Positions 26,283 to 35,546 of a stretch of 64,000 nt of DNA are shown here, piece by piece; position 1 is the stretch's first letter; each line of letters begins with the position of its first letter. This DNA comes from CAVXFL01 sp963761015. GTDB taxonomy: Bacteria > Pseudomonadota > Alphaproteobacteria > Acetobacterales > Acetobacteraceae. The DNA lies in the NCBI GenBank assembly GCA_963761015.1, contig CAVXFL010000022.1, positions 138,785-202,784 on the forward strand, in the 5' to 3' direction. A program made the position numbers and the translations under genes. The notes under the pieces are model-generated. The model searched no databases. It had not been told where the DNA came from and worked only from the letters and a program-made list of their open reading frames with translations.

Positions 26283-27545
26283 TCAGGGCCGTGTCTGTCC
26301 CGTGCCGGTGACGAGATACGCGGAAGGTGGTGAGTTGCTCCGGCCCGACCGGACCGCGGGCATGAATGCGGCCGGTGGCGATGCCGATCTCGCCGCCGAA
26401 GCCGAATTCGCCGCCGTCGCAGAACTGCGTCGAGGCGTTCCACATGCCGACGGCGCTGTCGATGCGGCGCAGGAACGCCTCGGCGGCGGACGGGTCTTCC
26501 GTGACAATGGCGTCGGTGTGCTCGCTGCCGTGGCGGGCGATGTGGTCGAGGGCGTCGTCCAGGCCGTCGACCACTTTCACCGACAGAACGGCGTCGAGCC
26601 ATTCGGTGTCGAAATCGTCCGGCTCGGCCGCCGGCAGATCGGGCACGATGCCGCGGGCGCGCGCGTCGGCGCGGAAGGCGCAGCCGAGTGCCGCGAGATC
26701 GGCGACGATCGACGGCAGCAGCGTGGGTGCGACGGCCGCGTCGATCAGCATGGTTTCGGTCGCGCCGCAAATGCCGGGGCGGCGCATTTTTGCGTTCGCC
26801 ACGACCCGGCGCGCCATATCCGGATCGGCTGCCGCGTGCACGTAGGTGTGGCAGAGACCCTCGGCATGGGCGAGCACCGGCACCCGCGCCTCGGCCTGCA
26901 CCCGCTCCACCAAGGTGCGGCCGCCGCGCGGGATGATGAGGTCGATCAGCCCGGCGGCCCCGAGCATGGCGGCGACATAGGCGCGGTCGGTCGAGGGCGC
27001 GATTTGCACGGCGGCTTCCGGCAGCCCGGCGGCGCGCAGCCCCGTCAGCATGGCGTCGCGGATCGCTTGGGCGCTGTGGAAGCTTTCCGAGCCGCCCCGC
27101 AAATCACGGCGTTGCCGGATTTCAGGCAAATCCCAGCGGCGTCCGCCCCGACATTGGGCCGGCTCTCGTAAATCATGCCGATCACGCCGATCGGCATGGC
27201 GATGCGGCGAATGCGCAGGCCGTTCGGGCGCGTCCAGTCGGCGAGCGTGCGGCCGAGCGGGTCCGGCTGCGTCGCGATCTCCTCGAGCCCCTTCGCCACG
27301 GCCTCGACGCGGGCCGGCGTGAGCGCGAGCCGGTCGCGGAACGCACGCGAACCCGCGAAAGCGGCGAGGTCGGCGGCGTTGGCCTCCAGGATTTCGCCGC
27401 TGCGTTGGCGCAGCGCCGCGGCGGTGGCGGCGAGGGCGGCGTTGCGCGTCGCCTCGGGCGCGCGCGCCAACCGCTTCGACGCGGCCTTCGCTGCAACCGC
27501 CGCCTGCCGCAACCAACTGGCACTCTGATCGGTGTCGATGTTCAT
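26283..27545 (-). CDS. proA: Gamma-glutamyl phosphate reductase (two frameshifts)
   Basis: Second enzyme of proline synthesis: reduces gamma-glutamyl phosphate to glutamate semialdehyde with NADPH. The protein begins MNIDTDQSASWLRQAAVAAK and runs to IYESRPNVGADAAGICLKSGNAVI. One base is missing in a T run near 27104, after which it continues RGGSESFHSAQAIRDAM through the catalytic-Cys block HAEGLCHTYVH and RRPGICGATETML. A second shift near 26322 is needed to reach the normal C-terminus (LVTGTGQTRP). Both sides of each break match the family closely, so the gene is probably intact in the organism. It lies between proB and nadD. Confidence 0.9.
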
Positions 27546-27606
27546 GGCCGCATTTTGCCGCAGCCGGGCCGCCGAGGCCACAGCGAAGAAGGTCGGCACG
27601 TCCGCG

Positions 27607-27649
27607 GAGCCGGCGACGGCAGTGGAGCCGGCGACGGCAGTGGAGCCGG
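27607..27649. repeat. 18-bp direct tandem repeat between proB and proA
   Basis: GAGCCGGCGACGGCAGTG occurs twice head to tail (27607-27624 and 27625-27642), followed by a third partial copy. It lies in the 140-bp gap between the proB stop and the proA start. It may be simple slippage; no function is evident. Confidence 0.6.
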
Positions 27650-27685
27650 AACGCGGCGGGCGATCACGCACCTGGACACTGCCGC

Positions 27686-28816
27686 TCACAGCAGCACCAG
27701 GTCGTCCCGGTGGATCAGTTCATCTCGCCCGCGCCAGCCGAGAATGGTTTCGATTTCGTCCGAGCGGTGGCCGATGATGCGCGCGGCATCCTCGCTCGCG
27801 TAAGCCGAAAGCCCGCGCGCGAGGGTTGCGCCATCGGCGCCGCGCACCAACACGGGATCGCCGCGCTCGAAACGTCCTTCCACCGCGCGCACGCCGGCGG
27901 GCAATAAGGAACGGCCGGCGGTAAGCGCGCGAGCCGCGCCCACGTCCACGACGAACGTCCCGAGCGGTTGCAAGCTGCCGAGAATCCAGCGCTTGCGCGC
28001 GGAGCGGCCCTCCGGCGCCGGCAAGAACCAGGTGCAGCGCGCGCCCTCGGCGAGCGCCCGCAGCGGGTGCTCGCGCGTGCCCAACGCGATCGCCATAGCG
28101 CAGCCCGCGCCGCTGGCGATGCGCGCCGCAACCAGCTTGGTGCGCATGCCGCCGCTGGAATAGCCGGGTGGCGGTTCGCCGCCGAGCGCCTCGATCTCCG
28201 GCGTCATCGCCGCGACCACCGGCACGTGCTGCGCCTGCGGATCCCGGCGCGGATCGGCCGTGTAGAGGCCGTCGATGTCCGAGAGCAGCACCAGTTGGTC
28301 GGCTTCCGTCATCGCGGCCACGCGCGCGGCGAGGCGGTCGTTATCGCCGAAGCGGATTTCGGCGGTGGCGACCGAATCGTTTTCGTTGATCACCGGCACG
28401 CAGCCGAGGCCCAGCAGCGCCTTCAGCGTGGCGCGCGCGTTGAGATAGCGGCGACGGTCCTCGGTGTCGTCCAATGTCAGCAGCAGTTGCGCGGCGGTGA
28501 GGCCGTGCGCGGAGAGCGCCTCGCTCCAGGCGCCGGCGAGCCGGATCTGGCCGACCGCCGCCGCCGCCTGCTTTTCCTCCAGCTTGAGCCGGCGCGCGGT
28601 GAGCCCGAGCTTGCGGCGGGCGAGCGCGATGGCCCCCGAGGAAACCACCATCACCTCGACCCCGCGCCCGCGCAGTTCGGCAATATCGGCGGCTAACCCG
28701 TCCAGCCAACGCGCGCGCGGCTCGGCCGCCTCGGCATCCACCACCAGCGCGCTGCCGATCTTCACCACCAGCCGGCGGGCCTGCGCGAGCGAAGGAGCGG
28801 GGAGCGACGGCCTCAT
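27686..28816 (-). CDS. proB: Glutamate 5-kinase
   Basis: A 376-residue first enzyme of proline synthesis. The N-terminal amino-acid-kinase domain shows RLVVKIGSALVV, VMVVSSGAIALAR, PVINENDSVATAEIRFGDND (glutamate/ATP site) and SSGGMRTKLVAA. The C-terminal PUA domain begins around residue 280 (GTFVVDVGAARAL...GDPVLVRG). It is the first gene of the proB-proA-nadD-rsfS series. In many relatives obgE precedes proB; here a 430-bp intergenic region does. Confidence 0.93.
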   Translation of the reverse strand: MRPSLPAPSLAQARRLVVKIGSALVVDAEAAEPRARWLDGLAADIAELRGRGVEVMVVSSGAIALARRKLGLTARRLKLEEKQAAAAVGQIRLAGAWSEALSAHGLTAAQLLLTLDDTEDRRRYLNARATLKALLGLGCVPVINENDSVATAEIRFGDNDRLAARVAAMTEADQLVLLSDIDGLYTADPRRDPQAQHVPVVAAMTPEIEALGGEPPPGYSSGGMRTKLVAARIASGAGCAMAIALGTREHPLRALAEGARCTWFLPAPEGRSARKRWILGSLQPLGTFVVDVGAARALTAGRSLLPAGVRAVEGRFERGDPVLVRGADGATLARGLSAYASEDAARIIGHRSDEIETILGWRGRDELIHRDDLVLL

Positions 28817-29246
28817 GCCGATCAGTATCGGCGATAGGCCGGCTCGGGGCTACCGCGCCGGGCGATGCAGGCCGATGTTGCGCGGGCTTACCGCATGTCG
28901 CGGCACTGACCAAGCATAGCGCATACAGGGAAACGCATACCCAAGACGTGAAGGGGTATCGGAGCGGCCACTATTAACCTTCTTGAAATAACCCTCTTGA
29001 AACCCGTTTCAGTTTCGCCAGGCAGCCTCCCGCAGTCACATCCCCTGCCGGAGCATGCGGCAAAGTGCATTCCACGACCGGACAAATCCTGTCCGACGCA
29101 CCCAGCGCGATCCAGCTTAGCACGTGCCATACACTTGCGAACGCGACATTCTAATTCTAATTCGCAACGTTAACAAATCGGAGCCTAGAACTAAGTCCCG
29201 TCATTCCAACTTCTGCGCTTGTCTGAAGGCTCATGGAGACACGCAG
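28817..29246. other. AT-richer divergent intergenic region (proB / secreted repeat protein)
   Basis: 430 bp with the only sizeable AT-rich stretch nearby (28965-29015 and 29145-29200). It must hold promoters for leftward proB and for the rightward secreted protein. TCTTGAAATAACCC and TCTTGAAACCCG form an imperfect direct repeat near 28982-29005. No RNA gene or convincing small protein was found. Confidence 0.45.
28998..29011. promoter_or_regulatory. TGAAAC-CC-GTTTCA palindrome (possible operator)
   Basis: A perfect 6-bp inverted repeat with a 2-base spacer, placed within the AT-rich part of the divergent region between proB and the secreted repeat protein. Size and symmetry suit a dimeric regulator. 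It overlaps the direct repeat of TCTTGAAA. The regulator is unknown; chance occurrence cannot be excluded. Confidence 0.35.
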
Positions 29247-31011
29247 ATGTCCCACACAAATTCTCCCGACGTTATGATTGGCGGATTGGTCGGCTGGAGG
29301 GATCTGGCCACCCCGGCGAATTCCGAGGAACTGCGCGCGACCGGCCGAGTGGGTCTGTATATGCAGGAATCTCTTCTCGATCCGCGGGACAACAACAAAT
29401 GGGCGGATCCGTCCGCCAATGCGGCCATCGACAAGGTGTTCGGTCTAAGCGCGGGCCAGACAGGGAACGCCGACTACGAAGGTGATTTCTATCTCCCCCA
29501 AGCACCGAAATATTGGGACCCGAACTCGTCCGAAATTGACCTGAACTATCCCATGACCGCGCTTCCGGCACAGAATTTGCCGCTGCCCAATTGTACAGAC
29601 CGTCAATTTCGGCGGCACCTACAACACCGCCGCCGACTTCTACACGTTCTTCAACAGCCCGGTCACCCAGCAGGCCTGGGTGGACTACGTCAGCGGCGGC
29701 CGGCAGAAGGGGGTCGATATTGTCCAGCCGATCTTCGCGCCGAACGGGTTTTTCAATTCCGATGCAAGTTCGCAATGGAACATGAACTTCAACGACCCGA
29801 TCTACGACGGGCTGAAGCAAATGGCGCTCGTTGGCGGCGGCATCTGCGTCGATGCCCCGCCGGGGTACGTGAACGGAGTGGCTGCGGTGGTGCCCAATGT
29901 GGCATCAGACTACATGAATTTCGTCGAGCAGGAAATCAATTGGGCCAATTCCCAGAGCTTGCTATCGTCGATCATTGTCTGCCCGTATTTCGACGACTCG
30001 ACATTTGCGGCGGATACTAAGAATTTTGTCACCACGCTGGAGAAGGCAGGCGCGCCCCCCGGCCAGTTCATCGTCGAGAACTACGATGTTGCCACAGGAT
30101 CGACGCTTGCCATCGGTTCGGATACCGATCCGAATTCGGTAGCGGGTGTGGCGCTTTGGGTAGCCCAGAACGCCGCGACCTATAAGCCGATCGAGGCGGC
30201 GGCAATCACTCCTCCGCCGTCTCCGAGCGGGGGCTCTATCGCGACATCCGGTGGCGCCGGCGACGTCGCCGCATCGCCCCCTGGCACCACCACCGGGGGC
30301 AGTACATCCACCATTGCCAGCACCGGCACCATTGCGAGCACCGGGACGAGCGAAACCATACCCGAGAATTCGTCCGACACTGTTATTTCGGTGTCCGCAG
30401 GAGCCAACCTGATATTTGGTGCATCGGCAGCCGCGGCAAAGTCGAGCATTCACACCGGTAGCGGAAACGATACCGTCGTTTCAGGCCTCGGTGATACGAC
30501 GATATGGGCGGGCACCGGGCAGCAGACCGTGTTTGGATCGGGTGATGCCGGCGCCAGCATGACAGTATTCGGCAACTCCGGGAGCCTGGAATTCATCGGC
30601 GGCACCGGCGCTGAATCGGTTTCGCTGGCAAACGGGAAGGCGACGGTGTTCGGCGGGTTGGGCCACGACAGCATCACCGCGGGGAGCGGAAGCGCGGTGG
30701 TGGTGACCGGATCGGCCTCCACGAACATCTCGTTGCATACAGGGTCGGCCGCCATTTTCGAGTTGGGCGAAGGAGCGGTCCAGGTACCGGTTTCATCCCG
30801 GATTTCCCAGCTAACCAGGGCTCGGATTACATAAATGGCTTCACCGTGGGCCGGGACACGCTCGGGGTGAGTTCGTTCGGCCCTGCGACGACCACATCTC
30901 TCATCGCAAATCAGCAGCACTTCGACGGGAGCACGCTGCTTGCGCTTCCCGATGGGGCCAGGCTGGTCTTGGCCGGTATCGGCTCGGTGGACGCACGATT
31001 TTTCTCCTAGA
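29247..31011 (+). CDS. Secreted protein with unrecognised N-terminal domain and beta-roll repeats (two frameshifts)
   Basis: About 587 residues. Residues 1-300 form an alpha/beta domain I do not recognise (MIGGLVGWRDLATPAN..., GGTYNTAADFYTFFNSPVTQQAWVDYV, GGGICVDAPPGYV, SIIVCPYFDDSTFAADTKNF). A Pro/Ser/Gly/Thr linker follows, then roughly 180 residues of glycine/asparagine/aspartate-rich beta-roll units (HTGSGNDTVVSGLGDTTIW, GGTGAESVSLANGKATVFGGLGHDSI). The C-terminal segment (YINGFTVGRDTLGV...SVDARFFS) is typical of type I-secreted proteins. There is no N-terminal signal peptide, consistent with that route. Single-base breaks lie near 29590 and 30775. The low GC suggests recent acquisition. 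Confidence 0.75.
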
Positions 31012-31134
31012 AAACGAGAAACCAAACTTTTCCTGCCCGGTCGCCCTCAGCAGGTGCTGCCGCGCGCTTCACCTTCGCGACGTCGAACGCCAGAAAGGCT
31101 TCGCCGCATCGCAAATTGAGAAAAGCCGGCACGG

Positions 31135-33243
31135 TTACGGCACCGCTTCCGTCGCAACCGGCGCCGGGCGGAACAGCCGCAGGAAACGCTGGCCCGCTTC
31201 TCCGGCCTCGACGATTCCCGGAGCGGTCGCGAACATCTCAACGATGCCGTCGATCTGGGCGCGGTAGTTGTCCTTGATGCGCTCCTGGGCCGCGGCCACA
31301 CCGGGCAATGCCATCAGGCGTTCGATCTCCGCGTCCAGATCGGGCGCGCATCGCTGAATTGCCCGCGCCTCCTTGGCAGGAGGCAGCCCCGAGGAGGCGA
31401 TATGCTGGTCCATGAATTGCTTCACGAAATCCGCGGTAAGCACCTCATTCGTAAGCCGGGGAACAAGGTCAATCGTACGGCCACGCGCCCATTTGCAGAG
31501 AAACTCCTCCGCCGATTTGAAAAAGTAGTGGTTTATCCAGGCATGGTTGGCGATCGGCTGATCGGACAAGGCCGCTGTACCCAGCTTCGTCCACTCATGC
31601 GCGTCGCGATCGGAATTGCGGAATATGAACGGCGCCTGGCGATGTGGAATCGGAAAATGCGGTTCCGAATGGATGAACCGATGCACCCGAGACATGGTTT
31701 TTATGAACAGAGCCGGGCCGCCGATCTCCTTGTCGAACCGCCGTGTCATAGGCTGGTCGCGCCAGCGGACTTCGCCGCCGGAGGTGAGGACGATCCAGTT
31801 CAGCGCGATGGCGTGAACCGTTTGCACCTCCTGCCACGCGACATAATCCTGAATGGACGCAAACTTGTCGGGGTCGAACGTGAAGAACTCGTCGAGGTCG
31901 ATGACCAGAACCCAGCGGAAGTCCAGGATATCGGGCAGGACGCCCATTGCGTGTCCGTAGCTCTTGCCCTGAACGTGCGTCCCTGGCCTCATGTCGTTCC
32001 GAATGGCCACGAGCACGCCCGATCGGTGCAAGGCCGCGATAAGCTCGTCGGAACCGTCGGAATTGCCGTTGCTGTAAAGGAAAAACGACTGCACGCCGAT
32101 CAGCCGGTGATAGGCGATCCACTCCAGCAGATAGAGGCCCTCGTTGCGCGCCGTGGCCACGATGCAGGCATCCTGGGTCGGGTGCACCGCCTGGCGCAGG
32201 AGCACGTTGCACAGATGCGGAAACGAGACGTCTTCGCCGAAACAACCATGCTGCGCGAGGAAATCCAGCTCTGGCCCCAAGACCTCCAAGGCCGCGGGAC
32301 TACCCGCAGGCGCCGCGCTGCTGTCGGCGCGGAGACTGTCGGCGCTGAGCCGCTGCGCGGAACCGTGCGAAGCGGCCGGTTGGGCGATGGCGGCTCGGGC
32401 CCGCGGACGCATCGGTTGGGTGAGCCAGCGCCATAAGCCGCCGCCCGACTTCGCGGCCGATTGTCGATCCGGCTCGCCGCCGTGAACCACGCCGATAGAT
32501 CCCACCCGGGCATTTGCCCGCTTCTTCCGCTCGGCTCCGGTGCTTCCGTCCCCCCTCTCGGGCGAATAGAGCCAGTCGCGAAGGCGCGGCAAGGTCACTG
32601 TCGCGTCGAAATCCGTGGAATAGATCGTTGCGAGCCGGCGCGTTGCCTCCGGCGTTTCGATCAGCCATTCGGCGACGACCGCTAGCTGCTCGAGCGGCAT
32701 CAGACGCGCCAGCGCCTCGATGACCGGCGCCCAATCCGGCCCGGCATCCTCGCGCTGGAGCAACCGGATCAGCGCCTCCGCATGCGAGCCGAGTTGCAGC
32801 AGATGCTCGAAGCGCTCGCCGATGAGGGCGATCTCGGCCGCGACCGAAAAGCCCGGCAGTTCGCGAAGCGCAAAACGCTCCCATTCGCCGATGGTGCGCC
32901 GGTCGATCGAAATGCCGCCGATCCCGTTGCTGGCGTCGAGCGGCGCGGCACAGAGATAAAGGCCGTTGGTGGGATCGTAGAACGAATGTCTGCCGGCCGC
33001 ATCACCGCCGAGCACCCGGAGCGGGATGCTTGGACCGAACTCCTGGTCCTGCACGCGCAGAGTCGCCGCGATCGATGCTCGCGGCAGCAGCAGGCAAATG
33101 TTCCGCTCATCCGGGACGAACGCGGTCAGTTTCGTCCATTCCTCGTTGCGGACCCAATCCGCGCCATGCCCGACGGTTCCGGTCGCGGTTTGGACAAGCA
33201 GGGTGCTCTCGTGGAACGTGGTCACGTCATGGAAAGCACCCAT
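31135..33243 (-). CDS. GT92/DUF23-like glycosyltransferase, large
   Basis: A 702-residue protein. Residues 1-270 are a helical/beta N-terminal region with no recognised family. From about 355 comes a GT-A fold: CIVATARNEGLYLLEWIAYHRLIG, FFLYSNGNSDGSDELIAAL, GKSYGHAMG, then VLVIDLDEFFTF (the metal-binding DxD-type motif), the pattern of GT92 and related glycosyltransferase-2 proteins. A C-terminal helical tail follows. It converges on the secreted beta-roll protein (123-bp gap), so the two may share a surface-polysaccharide or glycoprotein context. Donor and acceptor are unknown. Confidence 0.8.
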   Translation of the reverse strand: MGAFHDVTTFHESTLLVQTATGTVGHGADWVRNEEWTKLTAFVPDERNICLLLPRASIAATLRVQDQEFGPSIPLRVLGGDAAGRHSFYDPTNGLYLCAAPLDASNGIGGISIDRRTIGEWERFALRELPGFSVAAEIALIGERFEHLLQLGSHAEALIRLLQREDAGPDWAPVIEALARLMPLEQLAVVAEWLIETPEATRRLATIYSTDFDATVTLPRLRDWLYSPERGDGSTGAERKKRANARVGSIGVVHGGEPDRQSAAKSGGGLWRWLTQPMRPRARAAIAQPAASHGSAQRLSADSLRADSSAAPAGSPAALEVLGPELDFLAQHGCFGEDVSFPHLCNVLLRQAVHPTQDACIVATARNEGLYLLEWIAYHRLIGVQSFFLYSNGNSDGSDELIAALHRSGVLVAIRNDMRPGTHVQGKSYGHAMGVLPDILDFRWVLVIDLDEFFTFDPDKFASIQDYVAWQEVQTVHAIALNWIVLTSGGEVRWRDQPMTRRFDKEIGGPALFIKTMSRVHRFIHSEPHFPIPHRQAPFIFRNSDRDAHEWTKLGTAALSDQPIANHAWINHYFFKSAEEFLCKWARGRTIDLVPRLTNEVLTADFVKQFMDQHIASSGLPPAKEARAIQRCAPDLDAEIERLMALPGVAAAQERIKDNYRAQIDGIVEMFATAPGIVEAGEAGQRFLRLFRPAPVATEAVP

Positions 33244-33354
33244 CAGTTGCTTGCCCCTTCGTGTATGTATCGTTTCCGGGAAGGGGAAATGCTAACCGAG
33301 AGCGGCCGCCACGGATAGCGGGATCGCGTTGTTCGCTGGCGACGACGCGCACAC

Positions 33355-33744
33355 TCACACTGTCGGTTGCCAGGCCCCGTTCACGGCATACGCCTCGTCC
33401 TCGCCCGGCCAGGGCGGCATCGTGATCCCGATCGCGATCAGCGGCTGGTCCGAGTCGCAGCGGAACTGGAAATGCGTTCCGGTCGGGATAGTAACGGAGA
33501 CGCCCTGAACGGCGTCGGTGAATTCCTCGCGCGCGCCGAGCTTGCGCCACATCCGGCCGCGACCGGATAGGAAATACCAGATCTCTTCCACGGTGCGGTG
33601 CGCGACCGCGCGCGAGACCGCGTTCGGCGGCAGCGAGAACACCGCCATGCTGCCGCGCTCGACCCGGCACAGCACCCGGACCTCGGACCCGTCCGGCGCG
33701 ACCGCATCCGCCGCCGCGCCCATCCGTTTGGTCTCGAACCCCAT
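33355..33744 (-). CDS. Cupin-domain protein
   Basis: A 129-residue single-domain cupin. Motif 1 is HRTVEEIWYFLSGRGRMWRKLG and motif 2 is GVSVTIPTGTHFQFR, with His residues in the metal-binding positions, although the first motif lacks the usual HxH pair. Such small cupins include isomerases, dioxygenases and sugar-binding proteins, so no reaction is assigned. It is divergent from the ETF-QO gene. Confidence 0.75.
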   Translation of the reverse strand: MGFETKRMGAAADAVAPDGSEVRVLCRVERGSMAVFSLPPNAVSRAVAHRTVEEIWYFLSGRGRMWRKLGAREEFTDAVQGVSVTIPTGTHFQFRCDSDQPLIAIGITMPPWPGEDEAYAVNGAWQPTV

Positions 33745-33844
33745 TGCGCCAATCCTTCGCCCGTTTCGCCCGCATCCTCGCTAGGCCCCGGCCGCTGGTT
33801 TATCCTTGAGGCCGGACCAGAACGGAACACGGGAGCGGCCCGGC

Positions 33845-35483
33845 ATGGCGGACGAGGCGATCGCGCGCGAGAGCATGGAATTCGACGTGGTGGTGGTCGG
33901 CGCCGGCCCGGCCGGGCTCGCCGCCGCCATCCGCCTGAAGCAGCTCGCGCCCGATGCGGCGGTCTGCGTGGTCGAAAAGGGCAGCGAGGTCGGCGCGCAC
34001 ATCCTCTCCGGCGCCGTCATCGAGACACGCGCGCTCGACGAACTGATACCGAACTGGCGCGAACGCGGCGCGCCCCTCGACACGCCGGCCACCGAGGACC
34101 GTTTTCTATATCTGACACAATCCCGCGCCTTCCGCTTGCCCACGCCGCCGCAGATGCACAACCACGGCAATTTCGTGGTGAGCCTGGGCGACGTGTGCCG
34201 CTGGCTCGCCGCGCAGGCCGAGGCGCTGGGCGTGGAGATCTATCCCGGGTTTCCCGCCGCCGATTTGCTGGAGGAAAACGGCCGCATCGCCGGCGTCGTC
34301 ACCGGCGACATGGGCGTGGAAAAATCCGGCCGCCGCGGCCCGAATTTCCAGCCCGGCATGGCCCTGCGTGCCGCCTATACCCTGTTGGGCGAGGGCTGCC
34401 GCGGCTCGCTGGCCAAGCGGCTCATGGCCCGGTTCAAGCTGCGCGAGGGCGTGGCGCCGCAGACCTACGCCATCGGGGTGAAGGAGCTATGGGAAATCCC
34501 GGCCGAACGGCACCAGCCCGGCCTGGTCATTCATACGGTCGGCTGGCCGCTCGACCGGCACACGTACGGCGGCTCGTTCCTGTACCATTTCGGCGCCAGT
34601 CTGGTGTCCTACGGCTTCGTCATCGGCCTCGATTACCGCAACCCCTGGCTCTCGCCCTTCGAGGAAACCCAGCGGTTCAAGACGCACCCCGCGATGCGCG
34701 GCTTCTTCGAGGGTGGGCGGCGGATCAGCTACGGCGCGCGGGCGCTTTCCGAGGGCGGATGGCAGGCGCTGCCGCGTCTGATCTTTCCCGGCGGCGCGCT
34801 GATCGGCGAACTCGGCGGGGTTCCTGAACGTGCCGAAGATCAAGGGCACGCACGCCGCCATGAAATCCGGCATGCTGGCCGCCGAGGCGGTGGCCGAGGC
34901 GCTGGCCGGCGAACGCCCTGCCGAACTCGCCGCCTATCCGGACAAGCTGAACGCAAGCTGGCTGCGCGCCGAACTGGAAGGCGCGCGCAACATCCGCCCC
35001 GCCTTCGGCAAATTCGGCCTGCTGGGCGGCATCGCCTATTCCGGGCTCGACACTTATATCTTGCGCGGCCGCGCGCCCTGGACATTGCGCCACCGCCACC
35101 CCGACCACACCACGCTGATTCCGGCCGACAAGGCGCCGCCCATCACCTATCCGAAACCGGACGGGGTATTGACCTTCGACCGTCTGACCTCGGTGTTCAT
35201 CAGCAACACCAATCACGCCGAGGATCAGCCGCCGCACTTGGTGCTGCGCGATCCCGCGGTCTGGGAGCGAGTGAACTGGGAGCGGTTCCAGAGCCCCGAA
35301 AGCCGCTACTGCCCGGCGGCCGTGTACGAGGCGGTGGGCGCCGAGGAGGGCAAGCCGCGGCTGCAGATCAACGCGCAGAACTGCGTTCACTGCAAAACCT
35401 GCGACATCAAGGACCCGACCCAGAACATCGACTGGGTGACGCCCGAGGGCGGCGGCGGACCGAATTACCCGAGCGGAATGTAA
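33845..35483 (+). CDS. Electron transfer flavoprotein-ubiquinone oxidoreductase (one frameshift)
   Basis: About 545 residues of membrane-associated FAD/4Fe-4S enzyme that passes electrons from ETF to ubiquinone. The N-terminal FAD motif is DVVVVGAGPAGLAAAIRLKQ, followed by VEKGSEVGAHILSGAV. The hydrophobic ubiquinone-site region is GGSFLYHFGASLVSYGFVIGLDY. An extra G in a G run near 34818 breaks the frame between GALIGEL and FLNVPKIKGTHAAMKSG. The C-terminal cluster ligands are CPAAVYE and NCVHCKTCDIKDP. The start at 33845 (MADEAIARES) has GGGAGCGG upstream. It would serve the acyl-CoA dehydrogenases at 14.6-17 kb. Confidence 0.94.
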
Positions 35484-35546
35484 CGCGGGGGAAGCGTCAC
35501 GGATCTCTGGTAGCGTTTTCGTGATCCCCCTGCTAGAATTGCTGCC

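Noticed and set aside
25639..27516. Apparent proA-nadD fusion protein
   Set aside because: The continuous frame exists only because proA is shifted near 26322. The neighbouring frame gives the normal proA C-terminus and stop, and nadD has its own GTG start.
28888..29130. Small open frame upstream of proB
   Set aside because: No ribosome-binding site, unusual composition, and it lies in the AT-rich promoter region; not supported as a gene.
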